Position numbers and translations under genes: made by a program. The notes below the pieces were generated by a model. It worked only from the letters and a program-made list of their open reading frames with translations. It was not told where the DNA came from and searched no databases. From contig CAJNDS010002379.1 of NCBI GenBank assembly GCA_905221605.1, forward strand, positions 782,001 through 846,000: a stretch of 64,000 bases of DNA. Direction: 5' to 3'. The DNA is from Symbiodinium natans (lineage: Eukaryota; Sar; Dinophyceae; Suessiales; Symbiodiniaceae). Below, piece by piece: positions 58,578 through 64,000 of this stretch; the stretch's first letter is position 1, and each line of letters opens with the position of its first letter.

Positions 58578-58860
58578 GTTTTGGGGTTTTTGGGTTTTGG
58601 GGTTTTGGGGTTTTGGGGTTTTGGGGTTTTGAGGTTTTGGGGTTTTGGGGTTTTGGGGTTTTGGGGTTTTGGGGTTTTGGGGTTTTGGGGTTTGGGGGTT
58701 TGGGGGTTTGGGGGTTTTGGCGTTTTGGGGTTTTGGGGGTTTTGGGTTTTTTGAGTTTTGGTGTTTGGGTTTTGGGGTTTGGGGTTTTAGGGTTTGGTTT
58801 TTGGGGGTTGGGGTTTTGCGTTTTGCGGTTTGAGTTTAGGGTTTTAGGGTTTCGGGGTTA
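58578..58860 (+). repeat. TTTTGGGG octamer tract and variants
   Basis: About 14 TTTTGGGG units then TTTGGGGG and mixed forms. Open frames (GFWGFGVLGF) are repeat translation. Confidence 0.95.
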
Positions 58861-59005
58861 AGGGGCTTGCGCTATCAGAGTCTTAATTCGGGCGGAAGCA
58901 TGAGGGACAGTTTAACGGGGATAGAGCCGTTTTGGGTACATGCAACCCCAACCCCAAACCCCAAACCCCAAACGCTAAACCCTAAACCCTAAACCCCAAA
59001 CCCCA

Positions 59006-59074
59006 GGGTTCAGGAATTACAGGAGCTGAGTCTGCGGCATTGAGGATGTAATCCCTTCCGTCCCGCGTGTCTTC
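59006..59074 (-). CDS. Exon with strong acceptor, unknown protein
   Basis: Minus strand: CCCTTTTTTGCCGCAG directly before 59074, then EDTRDGRDYILNAADSAPVI. Clear coding signal. Flanked C-left, G-right, so the acceptor tract lies just inside the repeat boundary. Confidence 0.52.
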
Positions 59075-59089
59075 CTGCGGCAAAAAAGG

Positions 59090-59174
59090 GTTTAGGGTTT
59101 AGGGTTTAGGGTTTAGGGTTTAGGGTTTAGGGTTTAGGGTTTAGGGTTTAGGGTTTAGGGTTTAGGGTTTAGGA
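59090..59174 (+). repeat. TTTAGGG tract (G-type)
   Basis: Twelve perfect units. Confidence 0.97.
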
Positions 59175-59290
59175 TGCTAAGGAGCCCGCAGAAGGTTTCT
59201 AGGGGTTTAGGGGTTCAGGGGTTTGGGGTTTCGGGTTTAGGTTACATATGATTAAACCCTAAACCCTAAACCCTAAACCCTAAACCCCTT

Positions 59291-59416
59291 AATGAGGGGG
59301 GTTTGGGGTTCTTTGGGGACCCCGTGGCTTGGTCGCAGTCGATGGCTTTGCCAGCTCAGAACTGGGTGCCTTTTGGAATACGAGCCCTCCTATCGGGTTT
59401 AGGGTTTAGGGTTTAG
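59291..59416 (+). CDS. Exon-like fragment, unknown protein
   Basis: + frame FFGDPVAWSQSMALPAQNWV then PFGIRALLSG, closed by a heptamer TAG. Flanked C-left, G-right. Strong. Confidence 0.5.
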   Translation, partial: NEGGLGFFGDPVAWSQSMALPAQNWVPFGIRALLSGLGFRV

Positions 59417-59564
59417 GGTTTAGGGTTTAGGGTTTAGGATTTAGGATTTAGGATTTTGGGTTTAGGGTTTAGGGTTTAGGGTTTCGGGTTTAGGGTTTAG
59501 GGTTAGGGGTTAGGGTTTGGGGTTTAGGGTTTAGGGCTTAGGGCTTCTTCTTCTTCTTCTCTAG

Positions 59565-59658
59565 AAAGGAGCAGGGATACAGGTTCTACGTTTGGCATCC
59601 TGAATCATCTGGGCTGGGCCGAGCCCTTCCTACTTGTCCGCTTTTCGACGCAACTTAC
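59565..59658 (+). CDS. Exon with both splice sites, unknown protein
   Basis: Acceptor CTTCTTCTTCTTCTCTAG ends at 59564; donor CTTAC/GTGAGG at 59659. The 94-bp exon reads RSRDTGSTFGILNHLGWAEP then FLLVRFSTQL. The upstream intron side is a G-type tract (59398-59545). Confidence 0.52.
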
Positions 59659-59840
59659 GTGAGGGTACTGTGAAGGTCCCAACCGAAAGGACACGACAGC
59701 AAGTAGAATCACTCAGGTACTCTTGTCTCTTTGTTTGCTTTTTGTCTCGCGGGCGGGGGGGGATCCCTGTGACTCAAGATCAAAGCAGCTTAGGGCTTAA
59801 GGTTAGGGTTGAGGGTTGGGGTTTAGGGTTTAGGGTTTAG
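59634..59840 (+). CDS. Open frame, possible second exon piece
   Basis: NLREGTVKVPTERTRQQVES, then hydrophobic LFVCFLSRGRGGIPVTQDQS. CACTCAG/GTACTC (about 59715) is a possible donor. Overlaps the previous exon in another frame. Confidence 0.3.
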   Translation: MSAFRRNLREGTVKVPTERTRQQVESLRYSCLFVCFLSRGRGGIPVTQDQSSLGLKVRVEGWGLGFRV

Positions 59841-60132
59841 GGGCCTAGGGTTTGCGGTTGAGGATTAGAGGGAAGTAGTCACCCCCTACCCGCGGCCTTT
59901 AGACCCCTCAGCCAGCCCTCACCCCTGAACCCGGCAAACCCTTAAGAACTTCAACCCCGATGCCCAAACCCTAAACCCAAAACCCCAAACCCTAAACCCC
60001 AAACCCCAAACCCTTTCCCCCGAAACCCTCTACCTCAACCCGCGATCCCTTCAATCTTCATGCCCCCAAAACCCCAGCATTTCCTCTGAACCTGAACCCC
60101 TGGGTTTGGGGTTTAGAATTTCGGGCCCCTGA

Positions 60133-60262
60133 ACCCTAAACCCTAAACCCTAAACCCTAAACCCTAAACCCTAAACCCTAAACCCTAAACCCTAAACCCT
60201 AAGGCCCTAAGGCCCTAAGTCCCTAAGTCCCTAAGTCCCTAAGTCCCTAAGTCCTTAAGTCC
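60133..60262 (-). repeat. CCCTAAA then CCCTAAGT octamer tract (C-type)
   Basis: About ten CCCTAAA units switch to CCCTAAGG and CCCTAAGT octamers. Confidence 0.96.
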
Positions 60263-60355
60263 CAAAGCACCAGTGTCCTGGGGGCGGCTTCCCCCTCTCT
60301 GCATCGTTCGCGCCCACTGGTCCCAGTCTTTGGCTTTCTGCGCCCTTGGAGCAGG
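60239..60355 (-). CDS. Exon-like fragment, unknown protein
   Basis: Minus frame APRAQKAKDWDQWARTMQRG then GSRPQDTGALG, closed by a stop in the octamer tract. Flanked C-left, G-right. Strong coding look. Confidence 0.52.
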   Translation of the reverse strand, partial: PAPRAQKAKDWDQWARTMQRGGSRPQDTGALGLKDLGT

Positions 60356-60899
60356 TTCAGGGTTTAGGGTTTAGGGTTTAGGGTTTAGGGTTTAGGGTTT
60401 AGGGTTTAGGGTTGCAAGAGGTTTAGGAGTTCGGGGGTTGGGGCTCAAAGGGTAGGGTTCAACTGGAGTTGCCAGTCGAGGGTTATTAGGGTTTAGGGTT
60501 TCGGGATTACAGGGAAAGCGCACCTTTCAGTATCGGGCAAGATTGCGTTATAAGCATCAGGAGACATGGGAGGTTTAGGCTTCGGGGCAGCCGGTCGCTC
60601 CCCTGAGCCCTAAACTCCCTCCCTAAACTCCCTAATTGCCTCAACTCCCCTGAACTCCCCTAAGCCCCAGACGCCAAACCTCCCTATCTTAAAGGCTATT
60701 TAGGGATGATAAAGCCTACTCAGGCGATTTACGGGGGGGGAACCCGGGGGGGGGGAGGGGGGGTTTTGAGGGGGGGGATAGGAGGGAAACTCATGCAAAG
60801 CCCTGTCCCCTAAACTTTTTCAACTCCTCAGGCCCTCAAACATTCAGACCCTTCGGCCCTCAAGCCCATAAACCCCTCAACCCCGAAAACAAACCCGTA

Positions 60900-61330
60900 A
60901 ACCCTGGAATCCTTAAACCCAAAAGCAACCATGAAACCCTAAGCCCTAAGCTCTAAACCCTACGCACCCTAAACCCCAAATCCTTAAACCCCAAAGGCAA
61001 ACCACGAAAACCCGAAACTCTAAACCCTGCAAACCTCAAACCCTAGATCCTTAAACCCCAAAAGCAAACCATGAAACCCTGCAAACCCGAAACCCTAAAT
61101 CCTTAAACCCCAAAAGCAAACCATGAACCCCAAACCCTAAATCCTTAAATCCCAAAAAGCAACCATGAAGCCCTACAAACCCCAAACCCTAAATCCTTAA
61201 ACCCCAAAAGCAAACCACGAAACCCAACAAGCCCCAAACCCTAAATCCTTAAACCCCCAAAGCGAGCAAACCATACAAACCCTAAACCCTAGACCCTAAA
61301 CCCTAAACCCTAAACCCCAAACCCTAAATA
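60900..61330. repeat. Tandem repeat of about 55-60 bp with embedded heptamers
   Basis: AAATCCTTAAACCCCAAA then AGCAAACCATGAAACCCT recurs about six times with small indels. Confidence 0.88.
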
Positions 61331-61337
61331 CTCAAAC

Positions 61338-61431
61338 CCAAAGCAAGCAAACCTATCATCGGACATCGAACGTTGGGCCAAAAGGCTCGACGAGCGTGTC
61401 GATGACCAGAAGCGGGCCCTGAAAAGGAGTT
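61338..61431 (+). CDS. Exon-like fragment, charged helix
   Basis: + frame NLSSDIERWAKRLDERVDDQ then KRALKRSSG, running into G-type repeat. Coiled-coil-like. Flanked C-left, G-right. Strong. Confidence 0.52.
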
Positions 61432-61665
61432 CGGGGTTTGGGGGGTTAAGGGCTTGGGGCTTTAGGGTTTGGGGGTTTGGGGGTTTAGGGGTTTGGGGCG
61501 TTTAGGGTTAGGGGTTTGGGGGTTTAAGGGTTTGGGGGGTTTGGGGTTTAGGGTTTAGGGTTTGGGGGTTTGGGGGTTTAGGGGTTTGGGCGTTTAGGGG
61601 CTTGAGGGGGTTTAGGGTTCAGGGTTTAGGGTCCAAGGGTTGAAGGTGTAGGGGGGGCGAGAATT

Positions 61666-61851
61666 GTGCTCCTTGTGTCCCGAGAAGCCCCCCAAGGGAA
61701 ACTTGCACAAAGCCTTTGTATCAGAATTAGCGTTTGGGGTTTAGGGTTCAGGCCTAAACTTCGGACACGGTCACCCCCTCGAGCCCTTCTGGTAACCGAC
61801 GGAGCGGACGGCCTTCAGTGTCTGAAGGTTTTCACTAACCCTCAACCCTAA
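61666..61851 (+). CDS. Open frame, two unique pieces joined by repeat
   Basis: LVSREAPQGKLAQSLCIRI, a heptamer, then PKLRTRSPPRALLVTDGADG and LQCLKVFT before C-type repeat. Could be two exon pieces. Confidence 0.35.
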   Translation: MLLVSREAPQGKLAQSLCIRISVWGLGFRPKLRTRSPPRALLVTDGADGLQCLKVFTNPQP

Positions 61852-62218
61852 ACCGTACACAACATTGACCCCTGCACCCTAAACCCTAAACATCATTGAG
61901 CCCTGCACCCTAGCCCTAGACTCCACACCCCAAACAGCATTGGGGCTCACAATTCCGGAGCCTGCCTAAACCCTAAACCCTAAACCCTAAACCCTAAACC
62001 CTAAACCCTAAACCATAGGCCGCCCGCGCCAGGCGGCGGCCGGTACAACTGAACGCTACCGCTTCGAGATCTGCTTGCTTTGCCAAGCAGATCGAGCTTG
62101 CCACACCTGATGCATCCCTGCTAGCCATAGGGCACAATGTAATAATGGATTAACCCTAAACCCCCGACGCGCGACCCCGGCGGGGGAGGTCGGGCCTAAG
62201 AAGCTGTTGCGCCCCCGC

Positions 62219-62635
62219 CTGCAGGTTGCCCCCGCCAGGGTTGCCCCCGCCAGGGCTTGGTTGCCCCGCCACGGCTGCCCCCGCCAGGGCTGCCCCCGCC
62301 AGGGCTGCCCCCGCCAGGCTGCCCCCGCCAAAGTTGCCCCCGCCAGGATTGCCCACCAGGGTTGCCCCCGCCAGGGTTGCCCCCGCCAGGGTTGCGCCCG
62401 CCAGGGTTGCCCATGCCAGGGTTGCCCCCGCCAGGGTTGCCCCCGCCGCCAGGGTTGCCCGTTGCCCTTGCCAGGTTTGCCCCGCCAGGGTTGCCCCCGC
62501 CAGGGCTGCCCCCGGCCAGGGTTGCCCCCGGGTTGCCCTCGCCAGGGTTGCCCCCACCAGGGTTGCCCCCACCGGAGTTGCCCCCGCCAAAGGGTTGCCC
62601 CCGCCAGGGTTCCCCCCGCGAGGGTGACAGGCACA
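62219..62635. repeat. 15-bp GCCAGGGTTGCCCCC array in copy B
   Basis: About 26 units, more diverged than in copy A (GGCTGCCCC, CAAAGTTG variants). More units at 62860-62950 and 63570-63615. Confidence 0.95.
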
Positions 62636-62953
62636 GGTTGCTTGGGTTGCCCCCTCCGTTGTATCGGGAATTGGCCTCGCCGCCAATTCAGGAATCGTGC
62701 ACCTATATGCTTCGTCGTCCTTCTCTATGAAGGGCCCTGCCAAAGTTCTCCATTAGTGGCCCGCCCCCCGCTCCTTTGAGACTCCACACATACTACTCAA
62801 AAAAAACCCTAAAATATGAGTGGTTCTTAAGTGAGGGGTTGCCAGAGTGACCGGGTTGCTGCCAGGGTTGCCCCCGCCAGGGTTGCCCCCGCCAGGGTTG
62901 CCCCCGCCAGGGTTGTCCCCGGCAGGGCCCCCCCCCCAGGGTTGCCCCCGCCA

Positions 62954-63105
62954 CTTGAAGGTTCATGCTACTTACGAACCACTGATAACTGTACTTATAA
63001 CCCTACTTATAATACCTCTAAAGGGATTTTTGGGGGTTATCCCAATGATAAGTAAGGGTTATAAGCCCAGTTATAAGTGGTTCTTAAGTCCCATGAACCT
63101 CCAAG
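62954..63105. mobile_element. Fold-back family 1 copy inserted in the array
   Basis: CTTGAAGGTTCATG ... CTGTACTTATAACCC and GGGTTATAAGCCCAG ... CATGAACCTCCAAG. It interrupts a 15-bp unit: CCCCCGCCA before and CAGGGTTGCC after, so CA appears duplicated. Confidence 0.8.
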
Positions 63106-63180
63106 CAGGGTTGCCCCCGCCCGAGCTGCCCCGCCAGAGTGGCCCCCGCCAGGGTTGGCCGCCAGGTTTGCCCCTGCTGT

Positions 63181-63540
63181 GAAAAAACAGAAGCAGGAGC
63201 AGCAGGACCAGGAGATGGAGGAGGAGCATGCTCAGGCAGAACAGCAGCCCAAGCAGCCGGAGCAGGAACAGGATCTTTGGAGGAGCTACAATGACCGGAA
63301 AAACCGAGCCACAAGGGCCGACTCCTGGCAGCGCCAGCCAAAGGGGAAAGGATGGGAGGACCGGCAAGAGGCCAAAGGGGAAAGGATGGGAGGACCAGCA
63401 CCAGCCAAAGGGGAAAGGATGGGAGGACCAGCACCAGCCAAAGGGGAAAGGATGGGAGGACCAGCATTGGGGCAAGGGCTGGCAGGCTCCAGCACAGCAT
63501 TGGGAGGCTCCAGCACAGCATTGGGGAAAGCCACCGCCAG
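63181..63540 (+). CDS. Gln/Glu- and Lys-rich open segment, unknown protein
   Basis: + frame KKQKQEQQDQEMEEEHAQAE, QQPKQPEQEQDLWRSYNDRK, RADSWQRQPKGKGWEDRQ, then a 33-bp minisatellite whose first unit is 34 bp and shifts frame; in the other frame the unit stays PKGKGWEDQHQ. Likely an intrinsically disordered exon. Absent from copy A. Confidence 0.42.
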
Positions 63541-63706
63541 GCTGCCCCTGCCAGGGCCCCGCCAGGGTGCAGGGTTGCCCCCGCCAGGGTTGCCCCCGCC
63601 AGGGTTGCCCCCGCCATGGCTTAGCTATGGGCTTGAGGGTGTCTTAAACACAGCACGGATGAAACAGCTTGTCCCGCTCCCTGTTGATCCAGGAAAGTGT
63701 AGGCTC

Positions 63707-63709
<3 letters not shown>

Positions 63710-63787
<78 letters not shown>
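63710..63787 (+). repeat. CAG trinucleotide repeat, 26 units
   Basis: Pure run coding polyGln in the conserved tail frame. Copy A has CAACAGCAG at the same place. Confidence 0.98.
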
Positions 63788-63788
<1 letters not shown>

Positions 63789-64000
63789 CATACCTCCCAT
63801 CCCGGCCATCGGGGAGAGTCGAGGTGAAAGCCCCCTTGGGGTTAGACCGCTCTAAACCCGAAAAAGGCGGTAGTTTGGGTGGCTGGGGTGGGATCCGCTG
63901 CACCGAGGCGGCCCGACCCGCCACCACTCCCTGGCGGGTCGGGACCGCGGCACTTCGGAACACCCTAAACCCTAAACCCTAAACCCTAAACCGCAGCCAA

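Larger units (their letters stand above)
62016..63963. mobile_element. Composite repeated element, copy B
   Basis: Same left end (203 bp, one mismatch seen), same core (62647-62765) and same tail (63629-63963) as copy A at 12771-15200, again with CCCTAAA on both sides. Between them it has its own 15-bp array, a fold-back family 1 insertion and a Gln-rich open segment in place of the cob remnant. Confidence 0.75.

Noticed and set aside
58613-58861. Frame of 82 codons, GFWGFGVLGF type
   Set aside because: Translation of TTTTGGGG octamers.
62056-62779. Long overlapping frames in the second 15-bp array
   Set aside because: Same reason. Only the possible ATLAG reading is kept as a hypothesis in the findings.
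1-64000. tRNA, rRNA, snRNA or spliced-leader genes
   Set aside because: I looked for tRNA T-loop/acceptor patterns and a spliced-leader core by eye and found none. A covariance-model scan would be needed to exclude them.
1-64000. Single large gene with telomeric introns
   Set aside because: Coding strand alternates between neighbouring islands, and most islands lack paired splice sites.

Overview
The window looks like nuclear DNA of a protist with TTTAGGG telomeres, most likely a dinoflagellate. This rests on the plant/alveolate-type heptamer scattered everywhere, GC-rich exon-like pieces with GT donors and pyrimidine-AG acceptors, and a broken nuclear copy of mitochondrial cytochrome b (13867-14248) whose surviving motifs read like alveolate cob. 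There is no bacterial-type operon, no rRNA gene, and I recognise no tRNA gene. No complete gene is visible, and apart from the cob remnant I could not assign any coding piece to a named protein family.

Layout. Three kinds of material alternate with little background. (1) Blocks of telomere-like heptamers, from a few to 28 copies. Some read CCCTAAA on the + strand (called C-type here), others TTTAGGG (G-type). Many blocks are locally homogenised to a variant (TTTAGGA, TTTGGGG, CCCTAAG, GGGCTTA, TTTTGGGG). (2) About 80 unique GC-rich islands, mostly 60-130 bp. Most contain one frame that reads like real protein, on either strand, and most are closed by the stop codon that every frame of the heptamer supplies. 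(3) Short AT-richer fold-back elements (about 70-200 bp) in several families that recur across the window and resemble MITEs.

The most striking regularity is polarity. Exon-like islands usually have C-type repeats on the left and G-type repeats on the right, whichever strand codes. By my hand tally of about 70 islands, roughly 40 are C-island-G and about six are G-island-C; the rest are C-C, G-G or unclear. C-left/G-right is the arrangement of a linear chromosome with two telomeres, so the window reads like a string of very short telomere-capped exon pieces joined end to end. Abrupt G-to-C junctions between neighbouring blocks (about 10731 and 35511) fit end-to-end joining. Alternatives are introns made of telomeric repeat, spread of ordinary interstitial repeats, or an assembly artefact.

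Regions. 1-5 kb: telomere-variant arrays, a tandem 638-bp unit, a 31-bp satellite and a three-copy 364-461 bp repeat. 5-12.7 kb: islands and fold-backs. 12.77-15.2 kb: composite element A (15-bp GCCAGGGTTGCCCCC array, cob remnant, conserved tail). 15.2-62 kb: islands, fold-backs and heptamer blocks throughout. 62.0-63.96 kb: composite element B, a second copy of A with near-identical ends but different contents, including a fold-back element and a run of 26 CAG codons.

The islands do not form an operon or a single spliced gene: coding strand changes from one to the next. They are annotated as exon-like fragments, with moderate confidence in coding origin and no claim that they are expressed.
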